DNA of 64,000 nucleotides from Haliclona indistincta (Eukaryota; Porifera; Demospongiae; Haplosclerida; Chalinidae), in NCBI GenBank assembly GCA_964017065.1, contig OZ024790.1, forward strand, positions 2,164,631-2,228,630, written 5' to 3'. Under the pieces are notes generated by a model that searched no databases, had not been told where the DNA came from, and worked only from the letters and a program-made list of their open reading frames with translations. This document shows, piece by piece, positions 1-12,254 of this stretch. The position numbers were made by a program, and so were the translations under genes. Position 1 is the first letter of the stretch; each line of letters opens with the position of its first letter.

Positions 1-131
1 CAAAATCGGATATATATGGGCGTGTATATCCGCCTTGGCATCAATCCGCCAAAATATTAACCGCCAAAATCTGTTCTTAGCAAATCCGCCAAAATTTTGA
101 CCACCAAAATTTCTCGCTATACGGTAAGTCT
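1..131. mobile_element. Fragment of a MITE-like element (CGCCAAAAT family)
   Basis: Dense CGCCAAAAT and CCAAAATTT motifs end in a terminal CGCTATACGGTA. The same family is complete at 50832-51040 and 6214-6419. The sequence after it (AGTCTGTTAC) matches the intron of hydrolase copy A at about 42387, where the element is absent, so it inserted into the intron of hydrolase copy C. Only the right part is visible. Confidence 0.55.
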
Positions 132-169
132 GTTACAATATTTGTACCATAGTATAATTAGTATTGTAC

Positions 170-1410
170 CTGATAGTGATCTTGGAACACACTAACTCAT
201 CGTGCTTGTCAGCCATAGCACCATCAAGAGCAACATCTTTATCACCCTAATAGAGAGAAGAGAGAAAGATTATTTCAAAAGATGTGTACATGTAGAACGA
301 GTGAGTCAGCAGCCTAAGCAGGAACTTACAGCCTGTTTACACTTGAGCTTAGAACGGTTCCAGAACCGTTCCAAGCCCAATGTAAACGGATGCAGAACCG
401 TTCCAAACTGATCCGTTTCGCTAGGATCAGTTCGACATACAAGTGTAGGTCCAGACCGATTCAGAACGGTTATTTTAATAGTGTAAACGGAAGCGATCCC
501 AAGTATGCGTTTTAGCGTACTAAAATTTCGTCTCGCCCACCACGTGTGTGATTTTCAAGTTGTTTCACTGTCGAGGATTGCTGGACAGTGGACAATGGTG
601 GCTTGGAGCGACAACAAAGTGCTTCTTCAGCGAAGTCCTTGTAGTTGGGCGTTAACAGCCACACCCAATACAAGGGGTGTGGTCAAATCACGTGATGCTA
701 GAGACATGCTTGTAATTCGGTTGGCTCTGGATAGTGCAAACGGGGTACAGAACCGTTCCAAGATCGATTCCAAAGACCGGATTAGAACGGTTCCACAAGT
801 ATGGATTGGAGTGCTGTTAGCGCATGCCCATAGTATGTTTCTGCATACTATTTGTACAGAAAACGTACTGTGCGCATGCGCTATAGTAGAAATTTTTGGT
901 CGAGCTACTTGCAATCTTCTGTAGTGTTATATTCATGACATTAGTGGGTGGTGCTTACCAAGCTACATACAGCCCCATGCACCCCAATCATGAGGTACTA
1001 GAACACCCTTCTTAGATCCATGCAAGAGCGGGAATCTGAGAGGAGACAAAACACATCACTCACACAACATACAGAAAGTAAGACAGCAAATTCAATCCAT
1101 GCATGTAAAAAATTATGTATTGGAGTGCTGCAAAGCTAGTGTAGGTTCAGAGAGAAAGAATTGGTCTAACTATTGATCATTACCGATACACAGTATCATG
1201 AGCTGAGCTAGAACACATTTTCCTTGAGAAGTAAATAATATGTGAACTAGCTAACCACCACCACCAATACATGTACATGTACATGTATTGGTGGTGGTGG
1301 TGTTATCGAATGTGTTGCAATCAATGCTTACCAGTTCAGCAATATCTTTAGTGAGCTTGCTCATTCTGTAGTCAGTCACTTTAGGCGGCTTATCACTCTC
1401 ACCATAGCCC
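170..1410 (-). pseudogene. Epoxide hydrolase (alpha/beta fold, EPHX4-like), copy C, decayed
   Basis: Three recognisable exons on the minus strand. 1332-1410 encodes GYGESDKPPKVTDYRMSK and ends at a GTAAGC donor. 959-1035 corresponds to the nucleophile exon (HDWGG region) but carries in-frame stops and small indels. 170-246 encodes GDKDVALDGAMADKHDE with intact splice sites, and includes the region of the catalytic acid. In this family the triad is Asp (HDW), Asp (KD) and a C-terminal His. The exons that copies A and B carry between these (cap region, 42766-43157 in A) are missing and replaced by unrelated sequence at about 320-925. The N-terminal HGFPE exon is not found, and the last exon would lie left of the window. 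Expected to be non-functional. Confidence 0.75.
320..925. mobile_element. Insertion rich in GAACGGTTCC motifs
   Basis: Compared with copies A and B of the hydrolase locus this stretch is extra sequence that replaces the cap-domain exons. It contains many direct and inverted copies of GAACGGTTCC and of GTGTAAACGG near both sides, as subterminal repeats of DNA transposons do. Terminal repeats and a target duplication could not be defined. No credible coding sequence is seen; the two overlapping ORFs here are in opposite frames of repeat DNA. Confidence 0.4.
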
Positions 1411-1944
1411 CTGTGATAATGAGACAATGATTGAATAGGCACACTCATGAACTGTACTGGACACACCTCTAGCGCACACACTTGTACTTACAAACATACA
1501 TAGTGGGTAGTGAGTGATACAATACTGGGCTTGGTTTGGTTATCAACTCCAGCTATAGACTACAATTAGCTGATGCAATGCATTCAGACAGATGTTGGTT
1601 CTTACTAGAGATTATACACACACTAGTTTATGGTCAGTCACAGACAGTCATAGTCACAGTCGCCTTTTCTAGCGATGATAATTAAACATGCCAAATATTG
1701 ATGCACAATGTGCATTATACGTGCAGCTGAAACGAAAATTAAATAACAAAACTTTTTCCCGATCCATACTACATGTACTTGATCTACAGTTTATGAAGCA
1801 ACTCTCTATTCAATGTACATTTCAAATATTTGATCATTTTGACAATATTTGACAGCTATTGTAGCTATTTGAATATTTGATTAACAAATTTCAGACAAGA
1901 CAAAGCTTATTGTGCAATTTTAAGTTATTAATTTCAGTTCTTAC

Positions 1945-2032
1945 CAGCTGCCAGGAAAGCTGATAACTCCTTGGCCTTCTCTCTCTCACGAAGCTCTCTC
2001 TTTCTCTCCTCTTCTGCCCTCTTAGCAGCTGC
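1945..2032 (-). CDS. Isolated Arg/Glu-rich coding exon (copy 1)
   Basis: An 88-nt exon flanked by a CAG acceptor and a GTAAGA donor, open in one frame, with a charged helical sequence containing EEERKRELREREKAKELSAF (coiled-coil-like). The copy at 53706-53793 has the same length, splice sites and frame, with K/R and E/D type substitutions, so the reading frame appears conserved. Its start phase 0 and end phase 1 do not join to the hydrolase exon at 1332-1410, which needs phase 2, so it probably belongs to another gene whose remaining exons I cannot identify. Confidence 0.45.
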
Positions 2033-2111
2033 CTGGAATAAAGAAACAATATCATACAATGTAACAACAAAACACAGAAAAATATTAGAGGTTAATCAGA
2101 ATATGGCTTGC

Positions 2112-4272
2112 TCAAGACAGCCATAAACAAATTTTGTGATATTTAGACAGGATCCACATGATTAAGAATAGAAACACAAGAGTCGTTGCTAAATAGCATC
2201 TGAGTGTAACGAGGGCGCTATGGTAACGGGGTGAGGGCTTCTTGATCGCGTAGATCCGATTGGATGCGCTGTCTAACTGATTTAAACCATAGCAACAACA
2301 AACAGAAACGTGAACCACAAGCAAGTGGAGTAGAATTAGTAGAAACTCAAGCGCACAAAAGCGTAATCTGTGTCGTGTGGTGAGATTCCATGACGACAGT
2401 AAGTCACGCAGCTATGCAACCCAATTGGTCAACATCATTTAGCTGTGGTCTAAAGGACTGTATAGAATATCGCAACAAAATCAAATGAAACGGTCACAAA
2501 TAGCTGAAATATAATGGATTAGTGTTTTAAAGAATAAAAGAAAGAACTTCGTCTACATTGAGTTCGAGAGCGACTTCGTCAACTAACTCAAGAGGAACTA
2601 GAAGAGTGGATGATTGGTAAGCTCTGGGGATGGCAGAGATAAGATCAATAACCCAACTGTTATGTTCAACAACTTATTCTGAAAGGGACAGCACTAGACA
2701 TTGTTGCACATGCGCACTTTGTACTCTGGACACATGTAGTTATAATTGTTAGTTTATCATTCATGATTCTCACTGTCGCTGTGTTTATGCTATAATATCT
2801 TTTTCAAGCAGTTCTTGTCTAACTGGTAACTGCTCTTTTTCAAGCAGTTCTCGTCTAACTGCGTCATTTCAACTCTGCGACAGGGTCCTCCTCCTCAGCT
2901 ATTGAGGAGACAATGGAGAGAAAAGGATGGTACACTCTGGAGGTGACAAATGACAGCAACTATCGCTGTATTACACATCAATAAAGAGGTCTTATTCTAG
3001 TTCAGAAGAGCTGAGAGTGACGATTGGTATGGTCTGGAAGAGCCAGATCTGCACGAGGTTGTGATACAACCGATCAAAAAGCGGTGGGTCCACTGCATGT
3101 CTGATCAAAGTGTGAAGGACAGAAGCCATTAGGTAGCAATATATCGTTGCTAACCTATAATATAAAGTAGTGCCCATGTTTTAACAGACACAGAGGTCGG
3201 TAAAGAAACAGCATCACACCATCTTCCTCTAAACACCAGAATGTCATCTCCAGGTTTGATTTACACTACTCTGTACGCTGTATTTTTAACTTCGCAAAAC
3301 GTCACCGTTAGTTAGAAGTTCAGAATAATTACTAGTTACAAGTCATTTTATTCAGATCAGAAGAATGAGGAAAGTGAGACCAACCCAGGGTCGCTGGTTC
3401 AAATCCCACCAGAGAAGGAACAAAGGCATCAAAGTATTATTGTTGGGTCCTATTCTAAATTCAGTAAGCACACAAGCTTACCAAGTCCCATCTGCACTGA
3501 CATCAGTCATCGTGTTTAGGAAAATTTTATATATTACTACAGGCGTTATTGCTACGTTAGACATCAATTATTATTAATTGAGCTCTCGTTCTACTGTAGA
3601 AGAGCTACAGCAAATGAGCGATTGGTATTCTCTGGATAATGGAAGATGGATGCTGCTTTAGAAGAACTGAAAGAAATGAATGATTGGTATTCTCTGGACG
3701 ATGCTGCTTTAGAAAGCTGCAAGAGATGAGTGACTGGTACTCTCTGGACAATGGCAGACGATGCTGTTTTAGACTTGGGAAGAACTGAAAGACATGAATG
3801 ATTGGTATTCTCGGAAGAGCAAAATAAATGAGTCACGTAATAAGCACAAGCTTATTAAGTCACATCTGGACTGTCATTAGTCATCATGTGTAGAAAAATT
3901 AAAAATCATACTTCAAAGGTTATTGTTACATTATTATTAAATGGAACTCTCCTTCTAGTGTAGAAGAGCTACACAAATGAGTGATTGGTATTCTCTGGAT
4001 GCTGCTGCTTTAGAAAGCTGCAAGAGATGAGTGACTGGTACTCTCTGGGTAATGGAAGATGTGCTACCACGGGTTGAAGTCACATGCTCCGCCCCAGCTA
4101 GCTCAGTGTTCAAAGAGTTAATGCGACGTCGGGTGTCACGTGTTCTGCTAGAGAGAGAGGTAGTAAAGACTTTAGAGAGACAGCAAGCAAAAGCATGGGC
4201 CTGTCCCAAGACAGCAAAAGACAAAGAGTATGGAGAACAAAATTTATTCTTCCAAAAAGAAAAGTGCAACTT
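2112..4272. repeat. Segmental block shared with 53.9-58.3 kb, with decayed exon-like repeats
   Basis: This block aligns by eye in order with 53.9-54.6, 55.5-56.5 and 57.96-58.35 kb. It holds several copies of a short exon-like motif (GATTGGTATTCTCTGGA, reading DWYSLD) at 3010-3060 and 3600-4050, all interrupted by stops. The tail 4050-4276 reads as a charged ORF ending in FFQKEKCNF and recurs in altered form at 58147-58340. No intact gene is supported. Confidence 0.6.
3380..3412 (+). repeat. tRNA-derived (B box) fragment
   Basis: GGTTCAAATCCCACC matches the T-arm/B-box of a tRNA (GGTTCRANNCC). No A box, anticodon arm or acceptor pairing is seen upstream, so this is a tRNA-derived repeat rather than a tRNA gene. 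A diverged copy (GGTTCCAATCCCACC) lies at about 55944-55958 in the paralogous block. Confidence 0.45.
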
Positions 4273-4852
4273 TTAATAACCTGCGTGGCCTACTCAGTGT
4301 ATAGCCACTATCCTCCGGAACCATGATGGAAGGAGGAGATTGGTAAAACCGCAAGGGACACTCCCCGTTTCGACTCACCCGCCCGGGTGGTCGACCCTGC
4401 AATATGCAGGGGCCCAGTGTAACAACCACCTTATAGGTTGGTCGCCCTACCAAGCAGGGGCCAGTGTAACAACCACCTTATAGGTTGGTCGCCCTGCCAA
4501 GCAGGGGCCAGTGTAACAACCACCTTATAGGTTGGTCGCCCTGCCAAGCAGGGGCCTAGTGTAACAACCACCTTGCGGTTGGTCGCCCTGCCAAGCAGGG
4601 GCCTTTAACTCTAGATATCCGACCATACACATCGGTCGCCCTGTCCATAAGCAGGGGCCCACTCACACTACATGTGCACCACCCAAATTACTCCGAATGA
4701 TATGTGCAGGTGTGACCCTACCAGTCGGAGGGATTTGCATGCAGGCTGCACCCTCACCATGCTTCATTCTGCCACCAGATTGAACTAAGCAGACACTGCT
4801 AAGATTACTAGAAGGGAGTGTGTATTGACGACTCGAGAGACGTCAACGCCAG
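4273..4852. repeat. GC-rich element with 47-bp minisatellite, copy 1 (4 units)
   Basis: Begins TTTTAATAACCTGCGTGGCC and ends GAGAGACGTCAACGCC. The interior holds about four tandem 47-bp units containing GTGTAACAACCACCTTATAG and GCCCTGCCAAGCAGGGGCC; the latter can form a hairpin. Short minus-strand ORFs across it only reflect the repeat. Near-identical flanks with a different unit number from copy 2 show recent duplication. Confidence 0.8.
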
Positions 4853-5105
4853 CTACCCTCATTATGCAACTTACTTCCCAGTACATGTAAGTTGCGTAAC
4901 TCCGGGGAGTGTGTGTCACCCTGACACCGTGCCCTTGCGGAGCTCACACTCTGAGAGTGGAGAAGTTCACAAACAACATATAAATGAGAGAAGAGAGAAT
5001 GATGAACATATACAAGAGAGAGTAAGAATGAAGAGAGAGCAAGAGAGGAAAACACATAAAGATAAAGAAGGAGAGAAGAATCGTAGAGGGAGAGGAGGGA
5101 GGGAG

Positions 5106-5211
5106 ACAGCAAGGATGGTCATGCTGGTCCTCACGTGACAATGATTATGCAATAGGGGAGTGGCCACTTGCTTATTAACTATGCTTATGCACTTCGGCAT
5201 AAACACGTATT
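5106..5211. repeat. 106-bp dispersed repeat, copy 1
   Basis: From AGACAGCAAGGATGGTCATG to GCATAAACACGTAT this stretch is essentially identical to 10767-10876. It separates the two copies of the GC-rich element. The identity ends abruptly on both sides, as expected of a mobile or duplicated unit. No coding function is seen. Confidence 0.65.
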
Positions 5212-5931
5212 TAATAACCTGCGTGGCCTACTCAGTGTATAGCCACTATCCTCCGGAACCATGATGGAAGGAGGAGATTGGTAAAACCGCAAGGGACACT
5301 CCCCGTTTCGACTCACCCGCCCGGGTGGTCGACCCTGCAATATGCAGGGGCCCAGTGTAACAACCACCTTATAGGTTGGTCGCCCTGCCAAGCAGGGGCC
5401 AGTGTAACAACCACCTTATAGGTTGGTCGCCCTGCCAAGCAGGGGCCAGTGTAACAACCACCTTATAGGTTGGTCGCCCTGCCAAGCAGGGGCCAGTGTA
5501 ACAACCACCTTATAGGTTGGTCGCCCTGCCAAGCAGGGGCCAGTGTAACAACCACCTTATAGGTTGGTCGCCCTGCCAAGCAGGGGCCTAATGTAACAAC
5601 CACCTTATAGGTTGGTCGCCTTGCCAAGCAGGGGCCTAGTGTAACAACCACCTTGCGGTTGGTCGCCCTGCCAAGCAGGGGCCTTTAACTCTAGATATCC
5701 GACCATACACATCGGTCGCCCTGTCCATAAGCAGGGGCCCACTCACACTACATGTGCACCACCCAAATTACTCCGAATGATATGTGCAGGTGTGACCCTA
5801 CCAGTCGGAGGGATTTGCATGCAGGCTGCACCCTCACCATGCTTCATTCTGCCACCAGATTGAACTAAGCAGACACTGCTAAGATTACTAGAAGGGAGTG
5901 TGTATTGACGACTCGAGAGACGTCAACGCCC
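5212..5931. repeat. GC-rich element with 47-bp minisatellite, copy 2 (7 units)
   Basis: Same borders and interior as 4273-4852, but with about seven 47-bp units starting near 5353. The unit before last differs (TAATGTAAC) and the last has the GCGG variant also seen at the end of copy 1, so the array grew internally. Confidence 0.8.
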
Positions 5932-6049
5932 ACCCAACACACTCTCTAGACTGATACCCTTCCCCTCTACCAATAGACTATCCAACCCGGTTCATTCTAA
6001 CCTAACCTCTTAGGCCATAATACCCCGCCCTGAGGCCACCTATGCTAAC

Positions 6050-6600
6050 TTGTACGCATGATTAATGCTCAAGTGTTGTACGCATGATACCCCCTTAACA
6101 CCACAGCATGCGAGAGGAAGAGCACGGGTATAGCATAGTTCATGAGTCACTCTCTCAGGAATTGCTGAAACACATATCGCGAGGACCGGGGTGCCACATA
6201 CATATGCACATATTGCATAGCGAGCAATTCCGGCAGGAGGAAACCCTGACGAATTTGGCCAATTGTCAAGCCTTCGCCAACATAAATTCACCTAATTCTG
6301 CTTTTTCTATTGCAGTAATACGTGAGCCAGCCTCTTGACGCCAAAATTAAATTCGCCAGAACACAAAATCTGGGTCGCTCGCCAAAATTTTGACCCTCCA
6401 AATCTCCCGCCATACGGTATATCCAGCACTGTAGGCTGGGCCGCCACTACGAGCACCAAAGTCGCCCTGCCCATCCTGCATCACGAGCTGGGAAACCACT
6501 ATTAGCGCCGGCACAATGGTGACCACTCCACATCATAGCATAATACTTGGGTGGACACCTGCGGGAAACCTAGTGAGTTAAGGAGTAACTGAACAATAAA
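6050..6600. repeat. Diverged repeat pair with 7270-7645, copy 1
   Basis: Shared order of CAGCATGCGAGAGGAAGAG, CACTCTCTCAGGAATTG, TATCCAGCACTG and GGTGACCACTCCACA. Copy 2 (7270-7645) lacks the element at 6214-6419 and has a GGGAATAG-rich expansion instead. Non-coding as far as can be seen. Confidence 0.6.
6214..6419. mobile_element. MITE-like element inserted in repeat copy 1
   Basis: Same family as 50832-51040: GGAGGAAAC then GACGAATTTGGC near one end, an internal GCTTTTTCTATTGCAGTAAT, GCCAAAATTTTGA near the other end, and terminal CGCCATACGG. The related segment at about 7500 runs straight from CAAATATG to TATCCAGC without it, which serves as an approximate empty site and suggests a TA target. 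Confidence 0.6.
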
Positions 6601-9048
6601 ATTGAATGGCACTGGGCAGCAGCATGTCCTCGACTATGAAGACTCCTGTCATTAAGTGCAAATATTGGGCCAAGGGAGCTATCATTTCGACTGACCCATG
6701 AATGTGTCACGCACCGAGGAGCGGAGGTTTTAGACAAACAACCAGATACATTACAGAGTTAACGCAACCGACATACCTACAAACACATAGCCACCGACAA
6801 TCACAGACAACATAAAACACTTAACAGCTGAAGCCAGTTTGGGAAAAGCCGCACAACAAACATTGAGAACGTTCATACAACAACAATAGTATTGATTGAA
6901 CCAATGTATGATGATATCATTAATAAACACACAGTCATACGTTTCTATCTGTACAATGTGCACCAATGGGAAGGACATAGCCAACCAGCCTGAAGTTTGA
7001 GATTCACATCGTACCAGGGGCCCTGAATCAGTTTGTACAATAGCCGCATGACAGAAGATCAATATGCACGTAGCTAACTTGAGGGAGTGCCACATACGCC
7101 CACTACGTACAAACAACACTGCCCGTTATATATACATATAACCGAGGGGTTAGGGTGGGAAGACAAACACAAAACGCCACCAGTAGGCCAACATGTGGTG
7201 AGAAGACAGGATCACGTGTTCGCCCCCAGAGGGTGCCCCGCCCACTTATCTTAGACTCATTGTAATGCTGACAATAATATTTAATGCTCAAGGGTTGTAC
7301 GTATAATAACACTTTGACACCCCAGCATGCGAGAGGAAGAGGAAGGGGGATAGTATGTCTGAGGAAGGGAATAGTATGAGGAAGGGAAGGGGATAGTAAG
7401 GAGTGGGATAGTGGGAAGGGGATAGAAGAATGGGATATTTCATTGGTCACTCTCTCAGGAATTGTTGAAATATATAAGAGGACCGGGATGCCAAACAAAT
7501 ATGCCCGTGTATCCAGCACTGCAGGTTGGGCAGCCACTACGAGCACCACAGTTGCCGTGCATATCTAGCATTGAATGGTGACCACTCCACAACATAGCAT
7601 AATACTTGAATGGGTACCCGCGGACAACCTAGTGGGTTACAAAACGCCACAGGTGTCCCAAACCAGTAGCCAACTGCAGAGACACAGCAAGTGTACCCTG
7701 ATATATCCTTCGTCACTAAGATCACCATGGCGCTGGGGCGGGACACCTACTCCCACCCCTGCCACTGCAGGAGAGGAACACAACACACCCCACGAGCAGG
7801 TCCCGGTCCCTAGCCAGATGGCAGCACAATGACAGCAACACCCTGCAGAGCCACAGAGCACACGCCCCTAGGTCTCCTGCAGCTTGGAATTATATAGGTC
7901 TAAGAGACTTCCACCAATAGAGCGCAACGCTATACACTCCCAATCACACCATCATGATCATTCAGTAAGACACATATATTTCATTTGGAATCTAAAAACT
8001 AACCAACAACTATCCCTTCTACATAACATGGGTGGTAATGCTACGCAGTAAACTGTATGCGTTACACTCCATGCTATCATTTTTTTTTTCTTTTAATTGT
8101 TGTAATGTAGTGCCTGCTTGCAAGCCCCATTGGACGCTGGGCGATGGATAGGCACTTCTGCTCTGACATAGACAATTATATTGCTGGGCACAACTCTGCA
8201 TCAATCCCGCAATGCATTCCTCATGAAGTGAAATCAGAGTCGACTAGCTAAGGCACAACCAGTTCCCCCTGAAGCTGTATTTAATTTGTTCATTCTTTGA
8301 ACGCGCACTAATAGTAAGGCTGCATCTTACTCAGCTACCTATCTACAGCCATCTGAATTGGTATAATGGTGACGAACAGGTATTCTGAGAGGAGCGGCTG
8401 TCAACTCTCGGTTGGCTCATCACACAATAAAACGGGAATCAAGTCAACAATAACTCACAACCCATACACTATGGTACTCCTTAGGCAGGTAACGATCTTA
8501 GCTCTTAATAAACCAAGGGGCGCACTTTATCAAAACAGCATCAATATGCTCCGGTGCATCGGACTCGCCCGTCCAACGTCGGTTAGACGTGCGCTTCCTA
8601 GGAACGTGTGGCTATTGTGTGGCAGTGATCCTACATAAATACATGTAGTATGCTAGGGGTGGGTTTACCATGTGCTTCAATTCGTAAGTCACCCCAGCAA
8701 CCAATACACGAGCTATAGATGGTATTCCATTGGCGACCACATCAATGGCATGGCTATATTGTTGACCTAAGCACCCGGGTCATTATACCCTGCCACATGA
8801 ATTCATCACCAGTGAGACTGCAGCTAACTGTAAGCTCTTGAGTCTACTAACCTGCATACTTGCAACAATACACTATACCACCATGGCTCAACCTCTATGC
8901 ATAAATCCTAAGTATGCTAAGGCTATGTGCCGCGAGTCAAAAGATGTACCACCATTCTGTTGGGTAACGGACTTAACTAGTCACAAACCCTCACGAACAC
9001 ATGAAGGCAAGTAAGTTATAGACTACACTCACGTGGAGCTTCCCCCAC
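6601..9048. other. Mostly non-coding repeat-rich stretch
   Basis: Apart from the weak ORF above and repeat copy 2 (7270-7645, a GGGAATAG-rich low-complexity part followed by the shared segments), I see no supported exon. ORFs at 7103-7861 and 8366-8638 lie across repeats in conflicting frames. Confidence 0.4.
6751..7095 (-). CDS. Possible small secreted or membrane protein (weak)
   Basis: A 114-codon ORF from MWHSLKLATCILIFC, a plausible signal peptide, ending with a hydrophobic stretch (CFMLSVIVGGYVFVGM) before the stop. No known domain is recognised, and no paralogue or conserved splice site supports it. It lies in repeat-rich DNA and may be chance. Confidence 0.2.
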   Translation of the reverse strand: MWHSLKLATCILIFCHAAIVQTDSGPLVRCESQTSGWLAMSFPLVHIVQIETYDCVFINDIIIHWFNQYYCCCMNVLNVCCAAFPKLASAVKCFMLSVIVGGYVFVGMSVALTL

Positions 9049-9161
9049 CTCAATTTCACTGACAATGCATGAGAGCCACAAATTAATGACAGAGACGATG
9101 GAGACTGTGCTGTCACACAAAGTAAAATACAAATGCTAGCACACAAGAACCATGTCACCAT
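9049..9161 (-). CDS. Possible signal-peptide first exon (weak)
   Basis: From MVTWFLCASICILLCVTAQS, a strong signal-peptide shape with cleavage likely after VTAQ, to a possible GTGGGG donor. It resembles in layout the first exon of the secreted gene at 31640-31787 (short signal peptide then TAQSP). No downstream exon was found, so this may be a fragment. Confidence 0.25.
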
Positions 9162-12100
9162 TTGCAATGGCCAGACTGACTGTGTGCAACAGAATGAAAC
9201 AACTTTGCAGCTCTTTAACGTTAGTGCTGAGAACATGAATTTAAATGGTATATGTCTTTGAAAAGCACTGCCAACCAAACATTCACAGCATGCAACAAAA
9301 GACACAGCATGTATTCTTCAATGCCAATAGGCTGGCTGTTGACTACTGTCTAGAGGCCAGGCAGAGATGGGCATGTAATTAGTACAGTCAGGAGCCCACA
9401 TTGATTATAGTCTACTGTAGTCATGCCAACATCAGGCAGACAACAGCACCATGTTGAATATACCCACCAGCGACTGCACTTAATAAGAACATAACTGGAA
9501 CTGCAGACAGAGATACCACTACAGACCGTACAACCAGACGACAACGTGTAGTGTACACATGAATGGCGATGCTGGTACCTTAACCCGTAACTTTCAATCA
9601 TTGTAACAGAAGAAGCTCAAGAGAATTTAAAAGATACTTTAATAGCACATAGGGACCCATAGCATGAACTACACTAAAGACACATTACAACAATAAGTAA
9701 TTATAGCCTAATCTAGTTAGTCACTATCGAGGTACCCTCACCTGCCTAACAAGCGGAAACTGCACAAGCAGCTTTTTATTGCCACCGCTAAGATACCACT
9801 AATAGCATACACAGCCCTCCTGACAGAAGAGCAGCCACCAGAATAATAGCACATATCACAATATGTGACCCGATTTTAGAAAACCTGACTTATCGCGCAA
9901 GAATGAAAAATCGAGTTATTGATACCAATGGAAAGCTTAGGGAATGGCAATCGTAATGGCACCTTTGACGCCGTGCTAGCTGCTATGGTTGCCGAGTTAT
10001 AGCGCGAAGTGTGCGTCCTAGTAACTGTACATTGATTTGTGAAAAACGCAATTATTCATTAATGTCACGTTTCGTGTGCAAGTCCGTATACTACACGTAA
10101 GTCCGTATACGTAAAATGTCACGCGATGTTTCCCTATCTTATAGCAACAGCGTGTATAGGCACTTGGAGCGCTGTTTGAAAGTAGTTTTCTGTATATTCC
10201 TACTCCCCAGGACCATAGGGGAAGCTACCAGAAGTCTCATTGCTGAACTATTCGCTTACCTAAGCGCTGTTGCTCGTTCGTTGCTTTCTGTTGTCAGGGC
10301 AACTGTTCTATCATGTGACCACACCTCCGTATACACCCAATGAACGGCGATTCTAGTCACTGAAACTAAATGCCTCTCCTCTGGAAACTACAGCGCGCAC
10401 AAGCGTCGCTGGTACACGAGAAGGTACCCAGGACATTAGAGTCCTAAGGCGAATGCACAAAACACGCACTACTTCACCAACCACGTGACTACTACAACCA
10501 AACGCAGAACTTATAACAGACTTCTTTTGTTAGGTAGGTAGACGCGATGCTAACAGTCAAGAGACAACAACACGGCACTCACCTCGCGGATGACCTATAC
10601 CTGTCCAGCGCCCGGATAACAGTAGTACCCACGGACACAAAACCAGCGACTCACGTACCAAACGCCAACAGCCATTGCGAATACAACAAGTGAACACGTG
10701 CTGCTGTTTGCCGACCCGGATGGGGCAATATACACTCGCGGGGAGGAAGTCTTCGTATCCTTGCTTGTAAGACAGCAAGGATGGTCATGCTGGTCCTCAC
10801 GTGACAATGATTATGCAATAGGGGAGTGGCCACTTGCTTATTAACTATGCTTATGCACTTCGGCATAAACACGTATCGAATAGTACACAAACCACAATTT
10901 AAAGACAAATGCGATGATTAGATAATCGTAATAACATAATTTATTATAAGACTTATATTATTATAATTTATTATAAGACTATTACAATGTGTTTGTATTT
11001 CAATAGAATTCTTTGATACATTTAATATTCCTCTGGCTGTTGGTCATCTCATCATTGCTGGTATTGAAGTACAAGCAAAGAGTACGTTATAAAGAGAATG
11101 GGTTTATGTAGATTGCACAGAACCCAGATATTATTATTACTGTGCTAAGACTCACGTAACACCTTCGTTATAAAAGTTGGTTTGGCTTCGTTCTTTCCAG
11201 TGAAGTGAGTCCAGCGATGTTTTTCTTTACGCAGTGATGCTGTTCACTGTTGCTATTATCTACTACTCTGATAAGCTTGCATCATCCGTTCCTCCTCCTC
11301 CTCATCATCATCACCTCATGTTGTCCAGTCGATATAGCTCTCACTTGACATCATCGTCTACGTGTCAGATCTACAGCTACTCACTCTCAGTCGTGTCGTC
11401 GATATGACTCTCTATTCCTTTCATTCTGATCGTCAGCATTGCTGTGCGACGTATTTATGCTCAATGGTCGGAAGCCTGCGTAATCGAATTATATTGTTGT
11501 CCGTCAACTAGCTGTTATAGAGACAGTAACAGCTGCGGCAAAAAAAACGAGATATATTGTTGCCACCAACAAATCAGCTGTGATCACATCTAGATCACTA
11601 CAGTCGCTTTGTGACATCTAGACCAGATTTGTACATGTGTTCTCCTAACCACCAATGTGGCTTTGTAGTCGCAGAAACAAGGTGTGGTCACAGAAGAAGA
11701 TCACTTACAAGGTAACGGAGAACAAACTCTGTTTGAGACTAACATTTAGCAAACAAACAGTGTGCCAATTAAGATACAATAAACACTGTTACAGGGTCAA
11801 ATGGTATTCAAACACAGTTGCTCAATGAGCTATCCAAAGAAACGAGTGTTAGAATTTAGGAAAAACAAAGCCTTCACAGTTCCATCTAATCTGTTTTCAC
11901 TAACTTTTCAGGTTAGATACATTCATACAACCACTATTGGCTTGTAAAACTAGCCATTGTTCTATAAAAGTGCAAATCTTATGAAATTATGAACCATTCA
12001 GTCAGTCAAGTCAAAATACAGATGTATAATGACATACGGTAAAGATGGTGGTTAGCAACAGCTGAAGATGGCTAGCTAATGAAAGATATAAAGCTGGTCG

Positions 12101-12240
12101 AGACTTGCTAAAGATGGAGTCAAGATAAAACCACCAGTCGTGCACTGGATAGTTCAACCAATATCGGCTCAACTCACAATACCGTGAGTATCGTATCGTA
12201 AAATGAACACTATATCACATTATACTATGGTAGACTGACG
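9162..12240. other. Long stretch without a supported gene
   Basis: Contains the second 106-bp repeat (10767-10876), short AT-rich palindromes near 10920-10990 and CTC/ATC-rich low complexity near 11288-11330. ORFs here are short and lack paralogue or splice support. I see no gene. Confidence 0.4.
10767..10876. repeat. 106-bp dispersed repeat, copy 2
   Basis: Essentially identical to 5106-5211, starting AGACAGCAAGG and ending ACACGTAT, with unrelated flanks. Confidence 0.65.
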
Positions 12241-12254
12241 TCAATGTTGTGAAC

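Noticed and set aside
3380..3412. tRNA gene
   Set aside because: Only the B-box/T-arm is present; no A box, anticodon arm or acceptor stem could be found.
4818..5206. Overlapping ORFs on both strands between the GC-rich elements
   Set aside because: A purine-rich low-complexity stretch (GAGAGAAGAGAG) opens frames on both strands; no domain or splice support.
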